From Chloroflexota bacterium (GTDB lineage: Bacteria > Chloroflexota > Anaerolineae > Anaerolineales > UBA4823): 43,533 nt of DNA. This document shows positions 6,659-15,769 of the stretch, piece by piece. The notes under the pieces are model-generated. The model worked only from the letters and a program-made list of their open reading frames with translations, searched no databases and was not told where the DNA came from. The stretch lies in the NCBI GenBank assembly GCA_023395675.1, contig JAEWYL010000205.1, positions 1-43,533 of the forward strand, read 5' to 3'. The position numbers and the translations under genes were made by a program. Every line of letters begins with the position of its first letter. Positions within the stretch are counted from its first letter, which is position 1.

Positions 6659-9460
6659 TCAGACCCGTTCCACTTTGACGGCGCAGATCTTGAACTCCGG
6701 TATCTTCGCCACCGGATCGAGCGCCGCCAGCGTCAGCTCGTTGGCGGAGGCCTCGGGGAAGTGGAAGTTGGCAAACACCATCCCCGGCGGGACCCGGTCC
6801 GTCACCCAGGCCTCGGCCTCGATGACGCCCCGGCGGGACTGGACTTTGACCCGCGCCCCCTTGCTGGAGCCGTTGACCAGGCCCAGCCGCACGGCGTCGT
6901 CGGGGTTCACTTCTACCAGCGCGCGGTCGTAGACTTCGACCAGGCCGCTTGCCCGGCGGGTCATCTCGCCGCCGTGCCAGTGGTAGAGCACCCGGCCCGT
7001 ATTCAGCACCCAGGGGTACTCGTCGTCCGGCATTTCGGCCGGCGGGATATGGTCGATGGGCATGAACTTGCCCGGGCCGCGAGTGAACTGCCCGATATGC
7101 AGCACCGGCGTGCCCGGGTGATCGGCGCTTTTTACCGGCCACTGCAGGCGCTCGCCGCGCTCCAGGCGGGCGTGGCTGACCCCGGCGTAGCTGGGCGTCA
7201 GGGCGGCCACTTCGTCCATCACCGCCGAGATATCGGCGTATTCCCAGCCGCTGAACGGCGCGGGGTCCGCTTTCCGGCCGCCGCCCGCCAGCATGCGCTG
7301 CGCCAGTTCGGCGGTGATGCGCCAGTCTGCGCGGGCCTGCCCGCGCGGCTCGATGGCCTTGCGCACCATCTGGATGCGCCGCTCGGTATTGGTGAAGGTG
7401 CCGCTCTTCTCGGCGAAAGTGACGCCCGGCAGCAGCACGTCGGCGTAATCCGCGGTCTCCGTCGGGAAGATCTCCTGCAGGATGATGAACTCGCAGCGGT
7501 CCAGGCAGTGGCGGATATGCGCCGTATCGGGATCGCTCATCACCGGGTTTTCGCCCAGGATATACATCGCTTTGACCTTGCCCTCGCCGGCGGCGGGGAC
7601 CATCTCCGTCACCGTCAGGCCCACGCTTCCGGGCAGGGGCGTACCCCAGGCCGCTTCGAACTTCTTGCGGTTGTCCTCCACGGTGACGTTCTGGTAAGCC
7701 GGGTAAACGTTGGGCAGGCCGCCCATATCGCAGGCGCCCTGGACGTTGTTCTGGCCGCGCAGCGGGTTGACCCCGCCGCCCGGCACGCCCATGTTGCCCA
7801 GCAGCATCTGCAGGTTGGCGAGGGACATGACGTTGCGCACCCCGACGATATGCTGGGTGATGCCCATCGCCCAGATCACCGCCATGGGGCTGTTCAGCGC
7901 CAGGATCTCGGCGGCTTCGTACAGTTTCTCGACCGGGATGCGGGTGATCTCGGAGGTCTTTTCCGGCGTGTACTCCGCCACCACGGCCCGGAACTCGTCG
8001 AACCCTTCCGTCCGGTTGGCGATGAACTCGCGGTCCTCCCAGCCCTTCTCCAGGATGATATGCATCAGCCCGTTCAGCAGGGCGACGTCGGTGCCCGGGC
8101 GCTGGCGCAGGTGCAGGGTGGCGAATTCGGTCAGGTCAATGCGCCGGGGATCGGCGACGACCAGTTTTGCGCCGCGCCGGGCCACAGCCTGGCGCAGCAT
8201 GGCCCCGAAGACGGGGTGCTGTTCGGTGGTATTGGAACCGATGACGAAGAAAGAGGCTGCATTCGCCGCCACATCGTCCATCGAGTTGGACATTGCGCCC
8301 GAGCCAAAGGAAGTGGCCAGACCGGCCACGGTGCTGGAGTGTCAGAGACGGGCGCAGTGATCTATGTTGTTCGTCCCGACCACCTGGCGGGCGAACTTGT
8401 TCATCAGGTAGTTTTCTTCGTTGGTGCACTTGGCCGAGGTGAGCACGCCCACGCTGTCGGGTCCGAAGGTATCCCGGGCCGCGCTCAGCTTCCGCGCCGT
8501 CAGGTCGAGGGCCGTGTCCCAATCCACGGGCACCCACTCGCTGCCGGTGCGCGGCATTCCGGCGGGACGCTGCCCATCTCCCTCGAGCAGGTAGCGCCGT
8601 ACCAGGGGCCGGGTGAGGCGTTCGGGGTGGTGAATGAAGTCGTAGCCGTAGCGGCCCTTCACGCACATGTGCAGCCCGTTGACCGGGGCCTCGGGATTGG
8701 AGGTGACCCGGATCACATGCCCGCCCTCGTCATCGTCCTTCACGTTCAGGTCGAAGCTGCAGCCGACCCCGCAGTAGGTGCAGGTCGTGGTGACCAGGCG
8801 GTCGGCCTCGCCCAGGTGGGCGGACATCTTGTTGTCCAGCGCTCCGGTCGGGCAGTAGGCCACGCAGGCGCCGCAGGACTCGCAGCGCGCGTCGAGCATC
8901 AACTGGCCCGCGCCCGGGACGGGATGGGCGTTGAAGCCGCGTTCCGCCATGTTCCAGACATAGCGGCCCTGGATCTCGGCGCAGGCCCGCACGCAGCGGG
9001 TGCACTGGATGCACTTGTTCAGGTCCACCCGGATGAACGGGTTCGGGTCGCTGTCCACCGGGTAGCGCGGCGCTTTCGACATCACCTTGGGCACATCCAC
9101 CCCGTAGTGCTTCACCCAGTGCATAAACTGGGTGTCGGGCAGGCGGACTTCGCCCTCACTTTCCAGCGAGGCGTCGAAGTAGTTGGATAGCAGCAGCTCT
9201 AGAATGAAGCGGCGAGACTGCACCAGGGCAGGGGTTTCCGTCCTCACCACCATCCCTTCCGTGACTTCCAGCGTGCAGGCCGTCTGCGGCAGGCGTGCGC
9301 CCTGCACCTCGACCACGCACATCCGGCAGCCGCCGAACGGCGACAGGTCTTTGTGGTCGCACAGGGTGGGAATGGTGATGCCTGCACTTTCTGCTGCGTG
9401 CAGGATGGTTGTGCCCTTGGGAATCTGGATCTTTTGATCGTTTATTGTCAGAGTCAGCAT
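6659..9460 (-). CDS. fdhF: Selenocysteine formate dehydrogenase, catalytic subunit
   Basis: Oxidises formate to CO2, or the reverse, at a Mo/W-bis-PGD centre. The frame is interrupted only by TGA at 8342-8344, within HCARL-U-HS. Selenocysteine sits exactly there in E. coli FdhF (CCARVUHG), and a SECIS-like hairpin follows. Read through, the protein has 933 residues with Sec373-His374. Domains: N-terminal [2Fe-2S] (Cys34, 45, 48, 62); two [4Fe-4S] (Cys150/153/156/160 and 193/196/199/203); FDH-type [4Fe-4S] (Cys227/230/234/266); then the molybdopterin domains (RGQNNVQGACDMGG conserved). The NuoG-like His-Cys3 cluster motif expected near residues 92-115 is absent. This is the cytosolic NAD(P)- or ferredoxin-linked FDH type, needing diaphorase partners encoded upstream, plus FdhD. 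It is the last gene of the cluster and ends at a strong terminator. Confidence 0.93.
8313..8344 (-). promoter_or_regulatory. Sec codon and SECIS-like hairpin
   Basis: The in-frame UGA (8342-8344) is followed after 12 bases by a perfect 6-bp stem GUGGCC/GGCCAC (8324-8329 and 8313-8318) closing the loop GGUCU. This loop is the same as that of the E. coli fdhF SECIS element recognised by SelB. The spacing from UGA also matches. It implies SelA, SelB, SelC (tRNA-Sec) and SelD elsewhere in the genome. Confidence 0.88.
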
Positions 9461-9527
9461 AAGTTATTCTTTCGACCAGGCACAAATCTTTAGTAGGATA
9501 TGATCAAACAGAGATTTCCACTGTTTT

Positions 9528-9570
9528 ATCTTAAGGAGGAATTGCATTGACTGCCAGTGACGATTGTCAC
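9528..9570 (-). promoter_or_regulatory. Candidate Crp/Fnr-type site and promoter for the FDH gene
   Basis: GTGA-CAATCG-TCAC (9557-9570) matches the Crp/Fnr-family GTGA-N6-TCAC pattern. TAAGAT (9528-9533) could serve as the -10 box, placing the start near 9521. The palindrome would then be centred about 42 bases upstream, the usual position for a class II activator. The leader to the ATG at 9460 would be about 60 bases. No comparable -35 box is seen, as expected for an activated promoter. Confidence 0.42.
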
Positions 9571-9591
9571 CATTCCTTGAGAAACATCACC

Positions 9592-10086
9592 TCAGGTTTT
9601 CACCTCCAGCCAATCCCAGATGCGGTCCGCCGCCTGCGCCGCCAGCTCGGCCGTGCGGGGGGACAGCGCGCGCGAGAAGCCGAAGCTGTAACCCCGTACC
9701 GAGACCAGCAGCGCCTCCGGCTCCTGGCCGTACAGCGCGCCGGTAAAGGACAGGAGCGATTCAGGGGTCAGGTGATGGGTGAAAGGCGAGGTCTGAAACT
9801 CCTGGCGCACCGGGACGGCGCGCACTTCCTCTGGCACTGCCCCCGTATGCGCGTCAATAAAGCAGATGCGCTCGAACTCTGCCGCGGTCTCCGCCAGCTC
9901 AGGGGTAAGCTGGAGCACAAAGAGCAGCTCGATCTCTTCCCCCTGCAGGTCGAAGGCCTCCTCGACGGCGTCCGGGGCCGGCCGGCCGAGACGGCGGGCG
10001 ATCTCCGCCAGGACGTGATACGCCACGCCGTCATCTTCCCGGTCGATATTCCCGTAGCCCAGGAGCAGAGTCTTCTTATCGCTCAA
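9592..10086 (-). CDS. hoxW: [NiFe] hydrogenase maturation protease
   Basis: Endopeptidase of the HyaD/HybD/HoxW family that trims the C-terminus of the large subunit after nickel insertion. It has 164 residues from the TTG at 10086, chosen because AGGGAG lies five bases upstream and the hydrogenase large-subunit gene ends 10 bases before. A longer ATG-started version would overlap that gene. LLLGYGNIDREDDGVAYHV at the N-terminus contains the family GxGN and the acidic nickel-sensing residue. FIDAHTGA (about 90-97) and the THHLTPESLL region supply the other expected metal-site positions. Its substrate is almost certainly the adjacent HoxH, which keeps a removable tail after His450. Confidence 0.87.
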   Translation of the reverse strand: MSDKKTLLLGYGNIDREDDGVAYHVLAEIARRLGRPAPDAVEEAFDLQGEEIELLFVLQLTPELAETAAEFERICFIDAHTGAVPEEVRAVPVRQEFQTSPFTHHLTPESLLSFTGALYGQEPEALLVSVRGYSFGFSRALSPRTAELAAQAADRIWDWLEVKT

Positions 10087-10096
10087 CCGGCTCCCT

Positions 10097-11524
10097 TTAT
10101 CCTTGCGTGAGGGTCTTGACCAGGCCGCCGTCCGCATCCAGGACTTCGACCTCGATCGGCATCTGGCCTACTGCATGGGTGGAGCAGGACAGGCAGGGGT
10201 CGTAAGCCCGCACCGCAGCCTCGACCCGGTTCAGCAGCCCTTCGCGGATCTCCGGGCCGGTGATATAGGTCTTGGCGACGCTGTCCACCGCCTGGCTCAT
10301 GGCCCAGTTGTTGTGCCCGGTGGCCACGATCAGGTTCACGTGGGTGAGCGCGCCGTCCTCGTTCGCCTTGTAATGGTGGAAGAGCGTGCCGCGCGGCGCC
10401 TCCAGAATGCCCACGCCCTCTCCCCGGAAGTCCTTGCGGGTGTTGAGGATGTCGGTGCTGAGGGCATCCGGGTCCTCCAGGATGACGCGCGCCCGTTCTA
10501 CCGCAAAGAGCGTTTCGATCAGGCGGGCGTAGTGGTAGTAGAGCGTGTTCTCCACCGGTCCGCCGGGGTTGAGGGCTTTGAAGCGCAGCAGTTCGGCCTG
10601 CGCCAGCGGGGTGCCAATCTTTTCCGCCGCGTTCAGGCGTCCCAGCGGGCCCACGCGGTAGACGCCGTCGGGCCAGCCCATCTTCTTGTAGTAAGGGAAC
10701 TTGAGGTAAGACCAGCTCTCCACGTGCTCGGCGATGTAATCCAGGTAATCCCCTCCGGCGAATTTCTCGAGCTGCACGCCGTCGGCGCCGATCAGGCGCA
10801 CGGCGCCTTCGTAGAGCTCCAATCCGTTCTCGGGCGTGACCAGGCTCATATAGCCGGTGGGGAAGACCGCAAACTTGCGGATATCCTCCATATTCCGTTC
10901 GGCCCAATCCCGGGCGATGCCCAGGCCGGTCTGGATGGCTTCGATGGCCGCATCCACGCCCGCCAGGATCGTCTCGCGCTCGCCGGGCTGCAGGGCCTTG
11001 TTCACCCCGCCGGGGACGGCGAAGTTCGGGTGGATCCTGCGCCCGCCCAGAATACGGATGATCTCCTGTCCAAACTTGCGCAGGTTCACCGCTTTGAGCG
11101 CCAGCTCCGGGTTTGCACCGATCAGGCCGATCACGTTGCGGGAGGCAGGGTCGGCGTCGAAGCCGAGCAGCAGGTCGGGGCCGGCCAGCTCGAAAAAGTG
11201 CATGCCGTGGCTCTGGATCACCTGGCCCATGTGCATCAGCTCGCGCAGCAGGCTGGCCGGGCGGGGCGGGGGCGAGCCGGCCAGGTCGTCGGCGGCTTTG
11301 GCTGCCGCCAGGTGATGGCTGACCGGGCAGATACCGCAGATGCGGGGGGTGATGGATGGCATCTCGAAGTACATCCTGCCCTCGCAGAACTTCTCGAAGC
11401 CGCGGAATTCATTGATGTGCAGATAAGCCCGGTCCACCGTCCCACCCTCGTTCATGTGGATGGTGACTTTGGCGTGTCCCTCGATCCTGGTGACCGGCTC
11501 GATCGTAATTTTTTGTGTCGTCAT
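10097..11524 (-). CDS. hoxH: Bidirectional [NiFe] hydrogenase large subunit (group 3d)
   Basis: Catalytic subunit that interconverts H2 and protons at a NiFe(CN)2CO centre in the cytosol. Its 475 residues are colinear with cyanobacterial HoxH. The L1 motif RICGICPVSH gives Cys63 and Cys66; the L2 motif DPCLSCSTH gives Cys444 and Cys447. The 25 residues after His450 form the peptide removed by the maturation protease. Stretches such as SWSYLKFPYYK and RVGPLGRLN are typical of group 3d rather than F420- or membrane-linked enzymes. The ATG is preceded by GGAGAG. It follows hoxY by 88 bases. Confidence 0.95.
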   Translation of the reverse strand: MTTQKITIEPVTRIEGHAKVTIHMNEGGTVDRAYLHINEFRGFEKFCEGRMYFEMPSITPRICGICPVSHHLAAAKAADDLAGSPPPRPASLLRELMHMGQVIQSHGMHFFELAGPDLLLGFDADPASRNVIGLIGANPELALKAVNLRKFGQEIIRILGGRRIHPNFAVPGGVNKALQPGERETILAGVDAAIEAIQTGLGIARDWAERNMEDIRKFAVFPTGYMSLVTPENGLELYEGAVRLIGADGVQLEKFAGGDYLDYIAEHVESWSYLKFPYYKKMGWPDGVYRVGPLGRLNAAEKIGTPLAQAELLRFKALNPGGPVENTLYYHYARLIETLFAVERARVILEDPDALSTDILNTRKDFRGEGVGILEAPRGTLFHHYKANEDGALTHVNLIVATGHNNWAMSQAVDSVAKTYITGPEIREGLLNRVEAAVRAYDPCLSCSTHAVGQMPIEVEVLDADGGLVKTLTQG

Positions 11525-11612
11525 TCTTTCTCTCCAATGGTTCGCAGGTGTCTTTCTGCTTGCGATACGGGTAAAACCTGGCAGTCTTCAGCAGCCTGCG
11601 ACCTTCAACCGG

Positions 11613-12155
11613 TTAGTGCCAGTGAAGCTTATCGTCCTTGATCTCGGGGATGCGCCCCTGGGCCAGTTCGCTGAGGACGTAGTAGATCACGTCCGGGTCG
11701 GGCGGGCAGCCGGGCACGAACACGTCCACGGGAACCACCTCGTGAATGGCGCGGGTGTCCTGCATCACCGCCAGCTCGGGGTCGTCCGGGATCTTGCCTC
11801 CGGCATCGGTGCTTTCGGTCTCCACGTAAGCCCGGCGCAGGGCGGCCTCGATCCCGCAGAAGTTGCGCATGGCAGGCACGCCGCCGAACACGGCGCAGTC
11901 GCCCAGGGCGACCAGGATCTTGCAGCGGCTGCGCATCTTGTGCGCCACCTCTTCGTTGGCCGAGTTGTTAATCCCGCCCTCGAGGATGCCCACCTCCACA
12001 CCGCTCTCATCCGGCTCTTTCAGATCGGTCACCGGGGTGGCGCGGATATCGGCCAGTTGGGCAATTTCTACGATACGCTCGTCAATATCCAGCAGCGACA
12101 TGTGGCAGCCGGCGCAGCCCGCCATCCAATCGCTAGAAATTTTCGGTTTCGTCAT
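11613..12155 (-). CDS. hoxY: [NiFe] hydrogenase small subunit
   Basis: Partner of HoxH, carrying the proximal [4Fe-4S] cluster that passes electrons to the diaphorase. It has 180 residues, the short HoxY form lacking a Tat signal and the medial and distal clusters. GCAGCHMSLLD gives Cys14 and Cys17; LGDCAVFGG and VPGCPPDPD supply the remaining ligands. The ATG at 12155 has AGGAG eight bases upstream. It sits between hoxU and hoxH as in other hox operons. Confidence 0.93.
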   Translation of the reverse strand: MTKPKISSDWMAGCAGCHMSLLDIDERIVEIAQLADIRATPVTDLKEPDESGVEVGILEGGINNSANEEVAHKMRSRCKILVALGDCAVFGGVPAMRNFCGIEAALRRAYVETESTDAGGKIPDDPELAVMQDTRAIHEVVPVDVFVPGCPPDPDVIYYVLSELAQGRIPEIKDDKLHWH

Positions 12156-12237
12156 TTTTGTACTCCTGATCAACAATTACCGGTACCCGGCCTGCCCCGG
12201 GGAGTTTGAACTCTATCCGGAGCGGGCAAAGCTGCAT

Positions 12238-14094
12238 TTATGCGGCCGCCTTTTCGACCAGTTCAGCCTTCCAGTCGCCGCTGAGCGGAGAGCCAAGGCA
12301 GGCAGCCAGGGCCGATAGGGCCTCTTCGTTCGAGCGCACCCAGGCGGCGGGCGCGACGCCCGCGCGGGCGGCCTGCAGCCGGCCTTCCAGGTTCAGGTAG
12401 TGCCCGGCCTGTTCGGCCCAGGTGCCTACCGGCAGGACCACGTCCGCCTGCTCGGTGAGCGGCGAGGCGTAGCTGGCCTGCACGGCGAGGAAAGGCACGC
12501 CGGAGAGGCTCTCGACGAGCTGCAGGCTGGGGACGTCGTCTCCCAGGGCCAGGAAAGCGGCCGCGCAGCCTTCAGGGTTGAATGCGCCCTGCAGGCCGTA
12601 GCGGCGGGCCGCCAGGCTGTTGGCGCCGCCCGCGGTCTGGACCACCGGCGCCCCGTTTGCCAGGGCGACCAGGGCTTCCAGGGCTCCGGGCTCCGCGATG
12701 ACCAGCGCGCCGGCCACGAAGACCGGTTTCCGGGCCTGGGCGATCAGGCGCGCGGCCTGGGCCAGGCTGGAGGAGGCGCCATTACCGCCCACGCTCTGCA
12801 CTGCAGTCGCCAGGCTGCGCAGGGTCTCGCCCAGCCCGCCTTCCGCCGTGCGAATGTTCAGCGAGGCGTGTTCCGCCAGGCCGTTCTCGTCGCTGTCAAC
12901 CAGCACCAGGTTGGTCCCCTGCGGCAGGCTGCGTTTGATAAAGAAACCGGCGACCTGGTGGCCGGCAGCCAGGTCGGCCCCAACCACAACCACACAGTCC
13001 GCGTCTTTCAGGGCCTTCAGGCTCTGCGCGGCGGGCAGATCCGCCATGCGGGCGGCCTCGATGCCGGCAGCGGCCCTGCCGCCGAGCTTCTCCACAAACA
13101 GCTCCTTGAAAGAGGCCAGGGCCTCGGCGGTCAGACGGGTGGAGGCCAGGGCGGAGATCCGGCCGGGAGAGCCTGCCAGCGGGGCCAGCTTACCGGCGAT
13201 GAAAGCGGTCGCTTCCTCCCAGGTGGCCGGCTCCAGGCTGCCGTTCTTGCGCACCAGCGGCGTGGTCAGGCGGGGGCGGTCGTCCTCCACAGGCAGGTAG
13301 TGGCCTGCTTCGCACAGCACGCCGCCGTTCACCGGGTGCTCCCAGTCGCCGTCGACGCGCACCAGGCGGTTGTCCCGCACCACCAGCTCAATCCCGCAGC
13401 CGACCGAACAGCCGGCGCAGACCGAGGGGATGCGCTCGAACTCGGCCTCTTTGCCCAGGTAAGCGTCTACCCGGTCAATCAAGGCCCCGGTCGGGCAGAC
13501 CTGCACGCAGGTCCCGCAGCGAATACAGCTGCTCTCACCGACCGGCAGCCCGTAATCAGCCACCACCATGGTAGAGGCGCCCCGGTTTTCGAGGCTCAGG
13601 GTGTGGCTGCCCACCAGCTCGTCACAGGCGCGCACGCAGCGGCGGCACAGGATGCAGCGGTTGTGATCCAGTACAAAATAAGGGTGCGAAGCATCCACCG
13701 GATAGGGCTTCCAGGCCGGCTGAATGGGCCAGTGGGTCATGCCCTCTCCGTAGGCGGCGTTCTGCAGCTCGCAGTCGCCGTTCGTCTTCTGGCAGTACAT
13801 GCAGAAGTGGTTGCGTTCGCTGAAAAGCAAGGTCAGGACGAACTCCCGGGCTTTCTTCACCGCAGGGCTGTCGGTGTGCACCACCATCCCGTTGGTTACA
13901 GGCAGCGTGCAGGAGGTCTGCAGGGTGCGCATACCCTCCACCTCGACCACACACAGGCGGCAGCCGCCGTAGGGCTTCAGCGAGGGGTGATCGCACAGGG
14001 TGGGGATGTCCAAACCCGCCAGCCTGGCTGCTTCCAGCACAGTGGACCCGGCCTGCACCTCAATAGACTGACCATTAATTGTTACTGCTACCAT
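12238..14094 (-). CDS. hoxU: HoxU/NuoG-like diaphorase subunit with extra C-terminal domain
   Basis: Iron-sulfur conduit between the flavin subunit and the hydrogenase. It has 618 residues from the ATG at 14094 (AGGAG upstream). Residues 1-210 match HoxU: [2Fe-2S] Cys34/45/48/62, the His96-Cys98/101/108 cluster, and [4Fe-4S] Cys147/150/153/157 and Cys190/193/196/200. Unlike HoxU (about 240 residues) it continues into a NuoG-like molybdopterin-oxidoreductase domain with a fifth cluster (Cys226/229/233/261). No Sec or Cys metal ligand is visible in that domain, so it is probably structural. The gene lies between hoxF and hoxY. Confidence 0.88.
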   Translation of the reverse strand: MVAVTINGQSIEVQAGSTVLEAARLAGLDIPTLCDHPSLKPYGGCRLCVVEVEGMRTLQTSCTLPVTNGMVVHTDSPAVKKAREFVLTLLFSERNHFCMYCQKTNGDCELQNAAYGEGMTHWPIQPAWKPYPVDASHPYFVLDHNRCILCRRCVRACDELVGSHTLSLENRGASTMVVADYGLPVGESSCIRCGTCVQVCPTGALIDRVDAYLGKEAEFERIPSVCAGCSVGCGIELVVRDNRLVRVDGDWEHPVNGGVLCEAGHYLPVEDDRPRLTTPLVRKNGSLEPATWEEATAFIAGKLAPLAGSPGRISALASTRLTAEALASFKELFVEKLGGRAAAGIEAARMADLPAAQSLKALKDADCVVVVGADLAAGHQVAGFFIKRSLPQGTNLVLVDSDENGLAEHASLNIRTAEGGLGETLRSLATAVQSVGGNGASSSLAQAARLIAQARKPVFVAGALVIAEPGALEALVALANGAPVVQTAGGANSLAARRYGLQGAFNPEGCAAAFLALGDDVPSLQLVESLSGVPFLAVQASYASPLTEQADVVLPVGTWAEQAGHYLNLEGRLQAARAGVAPAAWVRSNEEALSALAACLGSPLSGDWKAELVEKAAA

Positions 14095-14117
14095 TCTAAA
14101 AATCTCCTGATTCAGTT

Positions 14118-15758
14118 CTAAGCAAGCGCCGGGACCTGATCCATCGGGCAGACGCCGGTGGGGCATACGCCCAGACGGATATGGGCCTCAACTTCAGCGC
14201 GGAAGTGTTTCAAAATATCGCGGATCGCCACCGAGGCAGTCTGCCCCAGCCCGCAGTTGGAAAGTTGTTCCATCGCCACGCCCAGGCGCTGGATCTCGTC
14301 CAGCTCCTCCAGGCTCCCGGCGCCGGCTGCCAGCCGCTCCAGGATCTCGTAGGTGCGCTGTGTGCCGATGCGGCAGGGGGTGCATTTTCCGCAGCTTTCG
14401 AAGCGGAAGAACTGCATCAGCACCCGGGCCAGATCCACCACGCAGGTACGGTCGTCGCAGACCAGCAGCGCGCCGGACCCCAGGGATACTCCGGCCTTGC
14501 GGAACGATTCGAAGTCCATGGGCGTGTCCACCAGGCTCGCCGGTACGATCGAGCCGCTGGACCCGCCGGTCTGGAACAGTTTGAGCGGGCGGCCGTCCTT
14601 CATGCCCCTGGCGTAAATGGCGATCACCTCTCGCAGGGTAATGCCCATGGGCACTTCGATCACCCCGGTCATGTTCACGTTGCCCAGGATGGTGTAGACC
14701 TTGGTCCCCGGGCTGCGAGGGGTGCCGAAGCTCCTGTACCAGGCGGCCCCATGCCTCAAGATCGGCGGGACATTGGCCAGGGTCTCCACATTGTTCACCA
14801 GGGTCGGCTTGCCCCACAGGCCCTTCGTGGGCGGGTAGGGCGGGCGGGAGCGCGGCTCGCCGCGCTTGCCCTCGATGGATTCGATCAGGGCGGTCTCCTC
14901 GCCGCAGATATAGGCCCCGGCTCCGGCATGGACGTGCAGGTCGAAGCTGAAATCCGTGTTGAACAGGCCCTTGCCCAGCAGTCCGTGGGCGCGCGCCTGT
15001 TCAATGGCCTTCTCCAGGCGCTGGTATGCCAGGCCGTACTCGCCGCGGATATAAATATAGCCTTCGCTGGCGCCCACCGCATAAGCGGCGATGGTCATGG
15101 CCTCCACGATGCTGTGAGGGTCGCCCTCCAGGATCATGCGGTCTTTAAAGGTGCCCGGCTCGCTCTCGTCGGCGTTGCAGATCACGTACTTGGGATCGCC
15201 CTCGGCCGAGGCGACAAACGTCCACTTGCGCGCCAGAGGGAAGCCCGCCCCGCCGCGGCCCTGCAGCCCGGAGGCGTCCAGCTCCGCGATCACCTGCTGG
15301 GGGGTCATCTCCGTCAGCACCTTCGCCAGGGCTTCGTAGCCCTCGTTCAGGATGTATTCCTCGATGCTCTCCGGGTCGATTTTCCCTGCCCGCTGCAGCA
15401 CAATGCGCTGCTCGGCGGGCATGGCGCCTTTCCGGGCTCGCAGCCAGGCGATGGAGCCGGAGAGTTCGCGCACGGGGGCGAGCATGCTCTCGACCACGCG
15501 GCCTTTGTACAGGTGTTCCTCGACCAGAAGGTGAGCGTCCTCCGGACGTACGGGCCCGTACACCACCGCCTCGGGGTAGACCACCACCATCGGCAGGGCG
15601 TCGTGCCGGCCCAGGTCTCCGGCCATCGCCAGAGAGATTTCATCGGACAGGCCGTAGGCCTCGATCTCCTGCTGCAGCGCTTCCTGCAGGCGGTAAGCCC
15701 CACGCTGCATGCTCTGGGGGTCGCTGGATATCAGAACCATGGATCGGATTGTCTTCAT
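14118..15758 (-). CDS. hoxF: HoxF/NuoF-like NAD(P)H-binding flavoprotein
   Basis: FMN-binding diaphorase subunit that exchanges electrons with NAD(P). It has 546 residues from the ATG at 15758. GRGGAGFP (FMN/NADH site), CNADESEPGTFKDR, GEETALIESIEG and a C-terminal [4Fe-4S] motif ESCGKCTPCR...SNCGLGQ are present. The N-terminal thioredoxin-like domain (about 1-95) is kept but has lost all four [2Fe-2S] cysteines. There is no C-terminal 2x[4Fe-4S] ferredoxin domain, in contrast to the second NuoF-like protein at 16385-18169. It lies 11 bases after hoxE. Confidence 0.92.
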   Translation of the reverse strand: MKTIRSMVLISSDPQSMQRGAYRLQEALQQEIEAYGLSDEISLAMAGDLGRHDALPMVVVYPEAVVYGPVRPEDAHLLVEEHLYKGRVVESMLAPVRELSGSIAWLRARKGAMPAEQRIVLQRAGKIDPESIEEYILNEGYEALAKVLTEMTPQQVIAELDASGLQGRGGAGFPLARKWTFVASAEGDPKYVICNADESEPGTFKDRMILEGDPHSIVEAMTIAAYAVGASEGYIYIRGEYGLAYQRLEKAIEQARAHGLLGKGLFNTDFSFDLHVHAGAGAYICGEETALIESIEGKRGEPRSRPPYPPTKGLWGKPTLVNNVETLANVPPILRHGAAWYRSFGTPRSPGTKVYTILGNVNMTGVIEVPMGITLREVIAIYARGMKDGRPLKLFQTGGSSGSIVPASLVDTPMDFESFRKAGVSLGSGALLVCDDRTCVVDLARVLMQFFRFESCGKCTPCRIGTQRTYEILERLAAGAGSLEELDEIQRLGVAMEQLSNCGLGQTASVAIRDILKHFRAEVEAHIRLGVCPTGVCPMDQVPALA

Positions 15759-15769
15759 CGCGCCTGTCC

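Noticed and set aside
8342..8344. Formate dehydrogenase read as a pseudogene split by a premature stop
   Set aside because: The TGA lies exactly at the selenocysteine position, the frame continues without shift, and a SECIS-like hairpin follows, so selenocysteine insertion explains it better.
6761..9190. Plus-strand open frame of about 809 codons opposite the formate dehydrogenase gene
   Set aside because: It is antisense to a clear Fe-S molybdoenzyme, has no recognisable domain, and is rich in His, Gly, Arg and Gln, as expected from the complement of GC-rich codons. Similar long antisense frames occur opposite most genes here.
9547..10110. Plus-strand frame starting with TTG after a textbook TAAGGAGGAATTGC site
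   Set aside because: The ribosome-binding site is striking, but the frame lies wholly antisense to the hydrogenase protease gene and its product shows no domain or sensible composition. The site is probably chance.
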